Made by a program: the position numbers and the translations under genes. A stretch of DNA of 18,929 nt from contig JAFAGG010000106.1 of NCBI GenBank assembly GCA_023422955.1, positions 1-18,929 on the forward strand. Direction: 5' to 3'. This DNA is from Pseudomonadota bacterium (lineage in GTDB: Bacteria > Pseudomonadota > Gammaproteobacteria > Burkholderiales > Burkholderiaceae_D). This document shows positions 1 through 7,066 of this stretch, piece after piece (positions within the stretch are counted from its first letter, which is position 1; every line of letters starts with the position of its first letter). The notes beneath the pieces are model-generated. The model ran no database searches and was not told the origin of the DNA. It saw only the letters and a list, made by a program, of their open reading frames with translations.

Positions 1-354
1 GGTCGAGCCGCCCTGGGTTGCGCCGGTCAGGGTGTGTAATACCGAACTCAGGGTGCGGCGGTAATCGATGCCGGCATGATCGAAAAAGCGATGGTCTTCG
101 GTGGCAATCAGGGCCTTGATCACCCACGGCGACACATCTTCCAGCACCAGCTTTTCCTGGTAATTCTGGCGAAAAGTGGTCAGATGTTTTCCCTGCGCAG
201 ACAGTACAATGCTGGGCTGCACATCGCGCAGGCGCACAAAGTCGCCATGGCCGGGCGCTTGCTGGTAAAGCTGATACAGGTAAAAACCGGCAGCGGCCAG
301 CGCCATGCCGGCCATGAGAATCAGTACTGCGCCCAGGCGATACGCATAAGTCAT
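1..354 (-). CDS. Penicillin-binding protein, family 51 glycosyltransferase, N-terminal part only
   Basis: This is the first 118 codons of a bifunctional (class A) or monofunctional peptidoglycan glycosyltransferase; the rest lies beyond the left edge. Read on the minus strand from ATG 354-352, it begins with a short cytoplasmic stretch and one membrane anchor (about residues 7-27). Next comes the start of the GT51 domain, with motif 1 ATEDHRFFDHAGID (84-97), whose E86 is the expected catalytic glutamate. The window cuts the gene inside motif 2, after GGST (115-118). The family polymerises lipid II into glycan strands at the outer face of the inner membrane. An AGGA Shine-Dalgarno sits just upstream of the start. 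The family is clear from the motifs. Whether it is PBP1A, PBP1C or another class cannot be told, because the transpeptidase domain is not in the window. Confidence 0.88.
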   Translation of the reverse strand, partial: MTYAYRLGAVLILMAGMALAAAGFYLYQLYQQAPGHGDFVRLRDVQPSIVLSAQGKHLTTFRQNYQEKLVLEDVSPWVIKALIATEDHRFFDHAGIDYRRTLSSVLHTLTGATQGGST

Positions 355-670
355 TGTCCTGGATGCAGGCCGGTGCGTCTGACCTGATATGCGGGCGGGC
401 GGGGCGGGATTCTTGTCCACAATCATCATTCCTTCTGGATCGTTCGGGAGGCAACCCGTTTTGGACAAAAGCGCAATCTTTTGGTTTGATGAAATCGCCC
501 GGCTTTTGCGGAAATGTAAATCGCTGAAGCGCTTGGGCCGGCGTCAGGGGAATAGGCGGTTTTATGCGCAGCGCCGAACAGCACGAACCAGACTAAAACT
601 TTAGATTAGTCATAGCCCCCGGTATTTACGGACTTGAATTGCTTATCGCTTCACATAAAAAACAACTCAG
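355..670. other. Intergenic region between divergent PBP and MFS genes
   Basis: This 316-bp stretch separates two divergently transcribed genes, so it should carry promoters for both, but I see no pair of -35/-10 boxes at good spacing in either direction. It holds a G-rich tract near 391-409 and a lone DnaA-like nonamer TTGTCCACA at 413-421. A 71-codon open frame at 389-604 has no recognisable motif and no good ribosome binding site, so it is not called as a gene. Confidence 0.5.
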
Positions 671-1894
671 ATGCCTGCCTCTTTTTCCGAAACGCCTGAA
701 ACCACCGCTGCCATTCCCCGCCTCGCCATACCGCTGCTTTCCCTGGCCGCTTTGGGCAGCGGCGCTTCGCAGCGCGTAGCCGATGCGCTGTTGCCGCAGC
801 TGGGGCGGGAATTTTCGGTTTCACTGGGCAGCGCTTCCAGCGTCATCACCCTGTTTGCCATTGCCTACGGCGTATCCCAGCTATTATTCGGTCCGCTGGG
901 CGACCGCTTCGGCAAGTATCTCGTGGTGGCATTTACGGTGGCCGCTTCCGCCCTGACTGCCATGCTCTGTGCGCTGGCACCCGATTTCTCCGGCCTGCTG
1001 ATGGCGCGCCTGCTGGCAGGTGCCACGGCAGCGGCCATGATTCCGCTAGCGATGGCGTGGATAGGCGATGTAGTTCCCTACCAGGACCGGCAGCCGGTGC
1101 TGGCGCGCTTTCTTCTCGGACAGATCGTGGGCGTATCGACCGGCATTTTCCTGGGCGGCTGGGCGGCGGATTACGGCAACTGGCGCCTGCCGTTTTTCGC
1201 CATCGCAATCTGGTTCGGCATCGTCAGCGTCGGGCTGTTCATGCTCAACCGCCGCTTGCCCGAACACGCCCGCCGCACCACGACCAGCCAAGGTTCCATG
1301 TGGAGAAGGCTGCCTAAGGAATTCGGTTATGTCGTGTCGCAGCCCTGGGCACGGGTGGTGCTGGTCATCGTTTTCCTGGAAGGAGCCTTTTTATTCGGCG
1401 CCTTTGCCTTCATTGCCTCGCATTTGCACAAGGTGCATGACATGGCCTTGAGCAGCGCCGGCGGCATCGTGATGCTGTTCGGCCTGGGAGGATGCATTTT
1501 TGCCGCCAACTCGGCCCGCTTCGTGCGCCGCCTGGGCGAATCCGGACTGGCAGCAGGGGGCGGCATGCTGCTGGCGGCAGCGGTGTTGGCAGTGGCCTTT
1601 GCACCGCTGCAGTGGGCGCTGCCGGCGTGCCTGCTGGCGGGTACCGGTTTCTATATGCTGCATAACACGCTGCAAACGCATGCAACGCAGATGGCGCCGG
1701 AACGGCGGGGAGCCGCGGTATCCGCCTTTGCTTCCAGTTTCTTTCTAGGACAGTCGGCGGGCGTGGGCCTGGCAGGCGTGGGTGTGGAAATCCTGAGCAC
1801 AACCTGGGTGATTGCCGTGGGCGCGATCGGGGTAGGCATGGTGGCACTGGTTTTTCGCCATTTGTTAGTACAAAAGCGCCGTGCCTCCCCTTGA
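671..1894 (+). CDS. Major facilitator superfamily (MFS) transporter
   Basis: A 407-residue inner-membrane protein with about twelve hydrophobic segments. The MFS motif A variant GPLGDRFGK (74-82) lies in the loop after the second segment, and a basic loop around 193-215 separates the two six-helix halves. The family moves small solutes by proton-coupled exchange or symport. The general look (short N-terminus, no large loops) fits the drug/metabolite efflux branch, but the substrate cannot be read from sequence. The start at 671 has only a weak Shine-Dalgarno. The next gene downstream, on the same strand, encodes a LysR-type regulator 181 bp away, which might control it; that is inference from proximity. 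No hairpin terminator is visible after the stop. Confidence 0.85.
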   Translation: MPASFSETPETTAAIPRLAIPLLSLAALGSGASQRVADALLPQLGREFSVSLGSASSVITLFAIAYGVSQLLFGPLGDRFGKYLVVAFTVAASALTAMLCALAPDFSGLLMARLLAGATAAAMIPLAMAWIGDVVPYQDRQPVLARFLLGQIVGVSTGIFLGGWAADYGNWRLPFFAIAIWFGIVSVGLFMLNRRLPEHARRTTTSQGSMWRRLPKEFGYVVSQPWARVVLVIVFLEGAFLFGAFAFIASHLHKVHDMALSSAGGIVMLFGLGGCIFAANSARFVRRLGESGLAAGGGMLLAAAVLAVAFAPLQWALPACLLAGTGFYMLHNTLQTHATQMAPERRGAAVSAFASSFFLGQSAGVGLAGVGVEILSTTWVIAVGAIGVGMVALVFRHLLVQKRRASP

Positions 1895-2075
1895 AATAAG
1901 AAAATTAATCCAGACCTGTCATAGTCTTATTCAATTGCATGATCTAATACATCGTAGGCGAAATTCCCGGGCAAGTAAGTGTCCAGGCGGCTTGCCTCTC
2001 AAACGATGCGATGACTCTCTGCAAAGAGCTTGATGAGCGTTGATAACCGGTTTTCTTGCGACGAGTTTTAAAATA

Positions 2076-3026
2076 ATGAGCTTTCTCACCCTGGACCTGA
2101 ATCTCTTGCGCGTCTTCGATGCGGTCATGACCGAGCAGAATCTGACGCGCGCTGCCGGCCGGCTGGCCATGACCCAGCCGGCGGTTTCCAATGCATTAAA
2201 GCGCTTGCGCGACTCGCTCGGCGATGAGCTGGTCATCCGCACCGCCCACGGCGTCAAGCCGACGCCGCGGGCCGAAACCCTTTGGCCTGCGGTACGCCGC
2301 GCGCTGGCCGAACTGGAAGATGCGGTGTCGCCCACCGTCTTTGATCCTTCGGAAGCCGACGATACCTTCCGCATGGCCATGTCCGACGGCTCGGCATCCT
2401 TGTGGCTGCCCAAGCTGGTGCGCATCATCGACAGGACCGCACCCGACGTCAAGATACGCATGGTGCCGCTCACCACGCGCGATCCGCGCGCGCAGCTGCT
2501 GCGCGGTGACATCGACCTGGCCATCGGTTTCTTCCCGGGCGTGGTGAATCAGCTCGCCACCATGCCGGATACGCCGGTGCGCCATGAACAGCTTTATTCC
2601 GGCCAGTATGTCTGCGTGTTGCGCAAGGGGCACCGACTGGAAAAGGAAAAGCTCACGGTCGACAATTATTGCGATGCCAGCCACCTGATGGTGAGTCCTT
2701 CGGGACGCGCGCGCGGACTGGTGGATGATGCCTTGGGTACTCTGGGCCGCGAGCGCCAGGTGCGCTTGACCGTGAACCAGTTCGCCACGGCCGGCAGGGT
2801 GGTGAACAATTCGGATTTGATCATGGTCATTCCGCATCACCTGATCGAAGCCACCGGCATGACGGAAACACTGGTAGTGAAAGCCCTGCCTTTCCCCATG
2901 CCCGACGTGAATGTGGACATGCTCTGGCACGAACGCGACAACCGTCGCGCCGCGCACAAGTGGCTGCGTCAGCAAATGTCGGAGATGACCAACAAGGCGC
3001 GCTTCGTGCCTATCCTGCCGGAATAA
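2076..3026 (+). CDS. LysR-type transcriptional regulator
   Basis: A 316-residue DNA-binding regulator. The N-terminal winged helix-turn-helix covers about residues 6-64, with the recognition segment MTQPAVSNALKRLR (32-45) typical of LysR proteins. A linker helix follows, then a periplasmic-binding-protein-like effector domain from about residue 90 to 300. I chose ATG 2076, which starts the protein at MSFLTLDLNLLRVF, the usual LysR beginning. An in-frame TTG at 2040 would add 12 residues with no family precedent. The ribosome binding site is poor at both. Effector and targets are unknown; the upstream MFS gene is a plausible target by proximity. A strong hairpin terminator follows the gene. 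Confidence 0.88.
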   Translation: MSFLTLDLNLLRVFDAVMTEQNLTRAAGRLAMTQPAVSNALKRLRDSLGDELVIRTAHGVKPTPRAETLWPAVRRALAELEDAVSPTVFDPSEADDTFRMAMSDGSASLWLPKLVRIIDRTAPDVKIRMVPLTTRDPRAQLLRGDIDLAIGFFPGVVNQLATMPDTPVRHEQLYSGQYVCVLRKGHRLEKEKLTVDNYCDASHLMVSPSGRARGLVDDALGTLGRERQVRLTVNQFATAGRVVNNSDLIMVIPHHLIEATGMTETLVVKALPFPMPDVNVDMLWHERDNRRAAHKWLRQQMSEMTNKARFVPILPE

Positions 3027-3065
3027 AGAGTCGCTAAAGCGCTGCATCAGCGCGAGCTACTGCCG

Positions 3066-3107
3066 AAACACCTGCCGTATCAGCGAATGCGGCAGGTGTT
3101 TTTTATT
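3066..3107 (+). terminator. Rho-independent terminator after the LysR gene
   Basis: The arms AAACACCTGCCG (3066-3077) and CGGCAGGTGTTT (3090-3101) pair perfectly over 12 bp, and the stem can extend inward through a wobble pair. The hairpin runs into a T-rich tail (3099-3107). It ends the LysR transcript and isolates the AsmA-family gene downstream. Confidence 0.9.
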
Positions 3108-3292
3108 TAGGGATGTGACACACCGCACCGTACCGTGTGATTGCAAGCCACTGCGGCAAGCTGCTACGTGCAGTTTGTTCTCGCTGCCGGCGTCAATGTG
3201 AACCTGATCACCTTGTCCCGGTGAATCGTGCCGGCATCTGCCTGGGTTAACTCGCTTGATGAACTCGTTTCTACTGCGAGTGTCGAAAATGC

Positions 3293-5290
3293 ATGTCACG
3301 CACGCTCGCATTGCGCATCGTTTTCGCCCTGGTGGCAGCATTGATCGTGCTGCTGGTCGTCATTGCACTGTTCGACTGGAATCGTGCCAAGCCCTGGCTG
3401 AATGCACGCATTTCTGACGCCACCAACCGTCCCTTTGCCATCAATGGCGATTTGTCGCTGCAATGGCAGCGCGGCGACGATCATCCTTCCGGCTGGAGCA
3501 GATGGATACCCTGGCCGCATTTGCAGGCCGAAGATATTCAGCTTGGCAATCCGCCGGGCCTGGAAGCCAAGGAACCGTTTGCGCAGGTCGCACAATTGCG
3601 ATTTTCGCTGAATCCCTTTCCGCTTCTGACGCGCGATATTGTCATTCCCGGCATTTACCTGGACCAGGCCCGGTTGAACCTGGTGCGCACCAAGGATGAA
3701 AAAAATAACTGGACCCTGGGTTCGGACGATCCGAATAGCCGATCGGCGTGGGAAGTGCATATCGGCGATGTGCAATTTCATAATGGCGAAATCCACCTGT
3801 CGGATGCGCTGCAGGAGATCGATGCGACGGTCAACATCGATACCGTTCCCCCTGGGCCGGATACGACCTTTCGCACGCACTGGAGCGTGAGCGGACGCCT
3901 GCAAGGGGAAAAACTCAGCGGCAAGGGCAGGGCGGGCGCCTTGCTTGCGCTGCGCGACCAGCAAAACCCGTTTCCGCTGGAAGCCTCCCTGAAAGCCGGT
4001 GCCACCGCGCTGGCGATCGAGGGCAAGGTCACCGGCATTCCAAGCTTTGATGAAGCAGACCTGAAGCTCTCCTTGTCGGGCGACAGCATGGCCCACCTGT
4101 ATCCCATCATCGGCATACTGCTGCCGCACACGCCAAAATTTTCCACGCGCGGGCAATTGCAGAAAGCCGGTTCCAGCTGGCGTTATCTGAACTTCAGCGG
4201 CAAGGTAGGCCAGAGCGACCTGGCGGGTGATCTCACGGTGCAACTGGACGGGCCTCGACCACGGCTGGAAGGACAACTGGTGTCCACTCAGCTGCGTTTT
4301 CAGGATCTGGGGCCGCTGGCCGGCGGCGGTGACAAGGAAAACCTTGCCAGCGACGACAAGACCGAAAAGCAGCCTAACGACAAGGTATTACCGGTGCGGG
4401 AGTTCGATACCGAAAAATGGCGCACGCTGGATGCCGATGTCCAGTTTCGCGCCAAACGCATCGTGCGCGAAGATGATTTGCCATTCGAGAACATGGTCAC
4501 GCATCTGAAGCTGAACGATGGCTTATTGTCCTTATCGCCGCTTAATTTTGGCATGGCCGGAGGCAAGCTGACTTCCGAGGTCCGGCTCGATGGCAGGAAA
4601 AAGGAAATAGGCGCTGCCATCGACCTGTCGGCACGCGGGCTGAAGCTGAACGAACTTTTCCCGGGCGTAGAGGAAATGGATGCCAGCATAGGAGAGATGA
4701 GTGCGGACGCCAAACTTACCAGCCAGGGCAAGTCGGTTTCTGAAATGCTGGGTGCCTCCAGCGGCGAAGTCAAAGCGCTGGTCTCGGAAGGAACCATCAG
4801 CAAATTCCTGCTCGAAGCGGTGGGACTGAATATCGGCAGCCTCATTCTGACCAAGTTATTTGGCGACGAGCAGGTGCAATTGCACTGCATGGCGACCGAT
4901 TTCGAAGTCAAGCAGGGCGTCATGCATAGCCGCGGTTTCATCGTCGACACCGAAGAAGCCATCATTCGCGCCGGCGGCGAGATCGATCTGGGTAAAGAGG
5001 AGTTAAATCTCAGTATTCACCCGGAAAACAAAAAGTTGCGCATCGTGTCGCTGCAATCGCCGATTTATGTACAAGGAAAGTTCGACGATCCGAAAATCGG
5101 CATCGATAAGCAGGCGATTACCCGAGCCGGCGGCGCAGTCATCCTGGGGCTCGCAGCGCCGGTTGCAGCGGCTTTATTGCCCCTGGTCGACCCAGGGGAA
5201 GGGGAAGAGGCCGATAGCGGCTGCCAGCGCCTTTTAAAGCACGCACAGACCGAACCCGAAGCGCCGGCAGCCAAGTCTTCCAGTAATTAA
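3293..5290 (+). CDS. AsmA family protein
   Basis: A 665-residue protein with one N-terminal membrane anchor (about residues 8-28, rich in V, A, L and I) and a long periplasmic body of beta-strand-rich repeats. The N-terminal pattern, with WNRAKPWLNARISDATNRP just after the anchor, and the C-terminal section ending in SPIYVQGKFDDPKIGID are typical of the AsmA family. AsmA-like proteins are anchored in the inner membrane and span the periplasm; relatives (TamB, YhdP) are linked to phospholipid or lipid transport to the outer membrane. The exact role of this member is not known. ATG 3293 is the first start after an in-frame stop at 3260, and its ribosome binding site is weak. The stop codon overlaps that of the convergent nucleosidase gene. 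Confidence 0.85.
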   Translation: MSRTLALRIVFALVAALIVLLVVIALFDWNRAKPWLNARISDATNRPFAINGDLSLQWQRGDDHPSGWSRWIPWPHLQAEDIQLGNPPGLEAKEPFAQVAQLRFSLNPFPLLTRDIVIPGIYLDQARLNLVRTKDEKNNWTLGSDDPNSRSAWEVHIGDVQFHNGEIHLSDALQEIDATVNIDTVPPGPDTTFRTHWSVSGRLQGEKLSGKGRAGALLALRDQQNPFPLEASLKAGATALAIEGKVTGIPSFDEADLKLSLSGDSMAHLYPIIGILLPHTPKFSTRGQLQKAGSSWRYLNFSGKVGQSDLAGDLTVQLDGPRPRLEGQLVSTQLRFQDLGPLAGGGDKENLASDDKTEKQPNDKVLPVREFDTEKWRTLDADVQFRAKRIVREDDLPFENMVTHLKLNDGLLSLSPLNFGMAGGKLTSEVRLDGRKKEIGAAIDLSARGLKLNELFPGVEEMDASIGEMSADAKLTSQGKSVSEMLGASSGEVKALVSEGTISKFLLEAVGLNIGSLILTKLFGDEQVQLHCMATDFEVKQGVMHSRGFIVDTEEAIIRAGGEIDLGKEELNLSIHPENKKLRIVSLQSPIYVQGKFDDPKIGIDKQAITRAGGAVILGLAAPVAAALLPLVDPGEGEEADSGCQRLLKHAQTEPEAPAAKSSSN

Positions 5291-6069
5291 TCCGGAACGG
5301 CAGTCTCGCACCAGCGTCTTACGATGTGAAATGCATAGCCGGCTGCGACCGCTTCGATGAATTTCATGAAATCCACCGGCGAGTCTTCATTGGCGCCATC
5401 GGAAATGGTACGCATGAGGGCAAACGGTATGCCGAATTCCTGGCAGACCTGGGCGACGGCGGCACCTTCCATCTCGACCGCCAGCAAGTCAGGCAAATCC
5501 TTTTGCAATTGCGCCCGGTGCTGGCTGCAGTTGATGAACTGGTCGCCGCTGGCAATCAGGCCGCTATGCAGGGCGGGTTGGTTAATCTGGAAGCTTTCAC
5601 GGTCCTGGCCGTCTATGACCTGTTCCAGGTCCGTTTCGAAGAAATCCTGGATGGAACGCTTCAGTTTTGCCGTCATGGCCGGATCTGAGGGTAGAAACGA
5701 TTGTCCCGTGAGAGGGACTTCAAAACGGGGAAAAAGCGGCGATGCATTCATGTCGTGTTGAACCAGCTGTTCCGCCACCACGATATCGCCCACCTTGACC
5801 TTGGCATCTACCGCTCCGGCGACCCCGGTAAACAGGATGTGGCTGACTCCGAAGTGCTCGATGAGCGTCGTAGCGGTAGTAGCGGCAGCCACCTTGCCGA
5901 TACGGGACAGTACGCACACACATTCCTTTCCCCATAACTGCCCGGAAACATATTCGCGCTGGGCGCGGGTTTCTACCTGAGGGTGGGTGAAATGAGCAAT
6001 CAGACCGGTCTGCTCTTGAGCCATGGCGCTGATCAAGCCAAGACGATAGGGACGTGTCAAAGAACTCAT
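5287..6069 (-). CDS. mtnN: 5'-methylthioadenosine/S-adenosylhomocysteine nucleosidase family protein
   Basis: A 260-residue enzyme of the PNP/UDP-phosphorylase fold. Three residues expected at the active site of E. coli MTA/SAH nucleosidase (E12, E174, D197) have clear counterparts: E19 in SAMAQE, E201 in VEMEGAAV and D224 in RTISDGAN. The family cleaves MTA and SAH to adenine plus the ribose thioether, feeding methionine salvage and removing methyltransferase by-products in the cytoplasm. The protein is nearly 30 residues longer than the E. coli enzyme; the surplus seems to sit around residues 140-170, ahead of the conserved ASGDQF segment. Substrate preference within the family is therefore less certain. 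The start at 6069 lacks an obvious Shine-Dalgarno. Its promoter must lie in the AT-rich block to the right, shared with the putative origin. Confidence 0.82.
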   Translation of the reverse strand: MSSLTRPYRLGLISAMAQEQTGLIAHFTHPQVETRAQREYVSGQLWGKECVCVLSRIGKVAAATTATTLIEHFGVSHILFTGVAGAVDAKVKVGDIVVAEQLVQHDMNASPLFPRFEVPLTGQSFLPSDPAMTAKLKRSIQDFFETDLEQVIDGQDRESFQINQPALHSGLIASGDQFINCSQHRAQLQKDLPDLLAVEMEGAAVAQVCQEFGIPFALMRTISDGANEDSPVDFMKFIEAVAAGYAFHIVRRWCETAVPD

Positions 6070-6122
6070 GGATAACAGGAATGTTTAAGCAGATTGAGTA
6101 GTTGAATAATTGAATAGTTATG

Positions 6123-6162
6123 GATAGTAGGAATGATTATTCATTGGTTTTCCTGTGAATAA
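6123..6162 (-). repeat. Trio-plus-DnaA-box module, copy 1
   Basis: On the plus strand this reads GATAGTAG, then a spacer containing TCATT, then TCCTGTGAATAA. On the minus strand it is a perfect DnaA box TTATTCACA (6162-6154), a 23-nt spacer, then CTACTA. It resembles copy 2 at 6418-6458 in order and wording, but the spacer sequences differ. Confidence 0.6.
6154..6162 (-). promoter_or_regulatory. DnaA box TTATTCACA
   Basis: Perfect match to TTATNCACA on the minus strand. It lies 85 bp upstream of the nucleosidase start codon, so it could also affect that gene's transcription. Confidence 0.7.
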
Positions 6163-6180
6163 CCATGAAATCCTATTATT

Positions 6181-6193
6181 AATCAATAACTTA
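6181..6193 (+). promoter_or_regulatory. IHF consensus match
   Basis: AATCAATAACTTA fits the IHF consensus WATCAANNNNTTR at every defined position. It lies 18 bp from the first DnaA box. IHF bends DNA and assists initiation at E. coli oriC. In AT-rich DNA such a match can also arise by chance. Confidence 0.5.
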
Positions 6194-6417
6194 ATGTAAG
6201 GATAATTATTGCGTAACCGAGTAAATTTATCAGGATGATTTCTGAATAATTAATGTCCTTGGCAGGATTTCCCCGATTGTCCCCTATTTATCCCGTTCTT
6301 ATTCCCAATAATTCGTGGGGGCTTTGCAGAGATGTTTTTACAAGCAATTCTTCCAATTTTTTGTACTTTAAGCCTGTGTGAGTAATAAAGGTTTTTATAA
6401 GCTTGTTGATATATATA

Positions 6418-6458
6418 GATAGTAGTAGTTGTTTACATGCTCATTCTCCTGTGAATAA
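6418..6458 (-). repeat. Trio-plus-DnaA-box module, copy 2
   Basis: The plus strand reads GATAGTAGTAG, a spacer with TCATT, then TCCTGTGAATAA. On the minus strand the order is a perfect DnaA box (6458-6450), a 21-nt spacer, three CTA triplets (6428-6420), a fourth CTA one base on, and then an alternating AT run (6410-6417). Box, trio, AT-rich is the order described for the DnaA-trio unwinding element of Bacillus subtilis, although the spacer here is longer. Confidence 0.62.
6450..6458 (-). promoter_or_regulatory. DnaA box TTATTCACA
   Basis: Perfect match to TTATNCACA on the minus strand, identical in sequence and orientation to the box at 6154-6162. Confidence 0.7.
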
Positions 6459-6606
6459 GTCGGAAACTTGTTTAAGAATCAGTAGCTTGGCGCATTCATA
6501 AAAGCTGTATAAATCCTGTAATAAAACAGGATGGATTCTGTATAAAAATTCACCCTACATGAATGCGAGAAGTTGTATACATCCTATCCTCAGCCTATCC
6601 CATTGG

Positions 6607-6615
6607 TTATGCACA
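6607..6615 (+). promoter_or_regulatory. DnaA box TTATGCACA beside an AT-rich stretch
   Basis: Perfect match to TTATNCACA on the plus strand. It is followed at about 6620-6670 by one of the most AT-rich stretches of the window, a second possible unwinding element facing the opposite way from the other two boxes. Confidence 0.65.
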
Positions 6616-7066
6616 GTTGCCATATGTATAATTAATTATCTTTTTTGTACTATTTTTTATTGTTTTAAAAAGGGAATACTTAACTTGAAACGCCTAATGG
6701 TGTTATTGACAATGTTGAGTTTTTACGTTTTTCAAAGAAATGGCAGGGCAGGAGGACAGTTTTCTGAAAAACATGGTTTGGAAATCAGAGAATACCGTTT
6801 TTTAAACGATGACAAATTTCTGTGAGAAACCTGTATTTCATTTGCCCGGCTTTCTTCTGCCAAGCTTTTTGACAGCCAGGGCTTAATACAATCCCTTACT
6901 CCTGTTTGCCATCTATTAATTCATTCTGGAAATGAGAGCGGGAATAGAAAGGCTTACAATGCAAGCTCTTAGACGAGCCGCATCATGACCTCTCTCATCC
7001 GCCATCTTTCTCTCCTCACTTTCTTGCACCTTTCATTTTCTTCAGCCTGCAACTGCCGGGGAAATT

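Larger units (their letters stand above)
6070..7066. other. AT-rich non-coding block, candidate chromosomal replication origin (oriC)
   Basis: This 1-kb block is far richer in A and T than anything else in the window. It contains three nonamers that match TTATNCACA perfectly (6154-6162 and 6450-6458 on the minus strand, 6607-6615 on the plus strand). Three more have one mismatch (6241-6249, 6377-6385, 6821-6829). It also has an IHF consensus match, runs of TAG triplets, and very AT-rich stretches near 6385-6419 and 6620-6670. It lies one gene from mnmG and two parS sites. E. coli oriC also sits beside mnmG. No GATC was seen, so Dam/SeqA-type control is not suggested. An 88-codon open frame (6559-6825) crosses a DnaA box and looks fortuitous. 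From about 6840 to 7066 I see only the leader of the next gene. oriC identity is inference; the motifs are seen. Confidence 0.72.

Noticed and set aside
76..387. 103-codon plus-strand open frame at the left edge
   Set aside because: The minus strand here encodes a penicillin-binding protein with clear GT51 motifs, so the plus-strand frame is its shadow.
413..421. DnaA-like nonamer TTGTCCACA upstream of the PBP gene
   Set aside because: It is a single isolated site with one mismatch, 5.7 kb from the box cluster, and may be chance.
389..604. 71-codon open frame between the PBP and MFS genes
   Set aside because: There is no recognisable domain and no good ribosome binding site, and its arginine-rich content is typical of non-coding GC-rich DNA read in a wrong frame.
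2015..2036. Short inverted sequence CTCTCTGCAAAGAG as a LysR operator
   Set aside because: The arms are only four bases and no clear T-N11-A pattern stands out against the background, so it is too weak to call.
6559..6825. 88-codon open frame in the AT-rich block, with an internal TTG at 6685 after AAAGGGAA and a signal-like hydrophobic stretch
   Set aside because: It crosses a perfect DnaA box and the AT-rich element, its composition follows the local AT bias, and no known motif is visible. It is best explained as chance.
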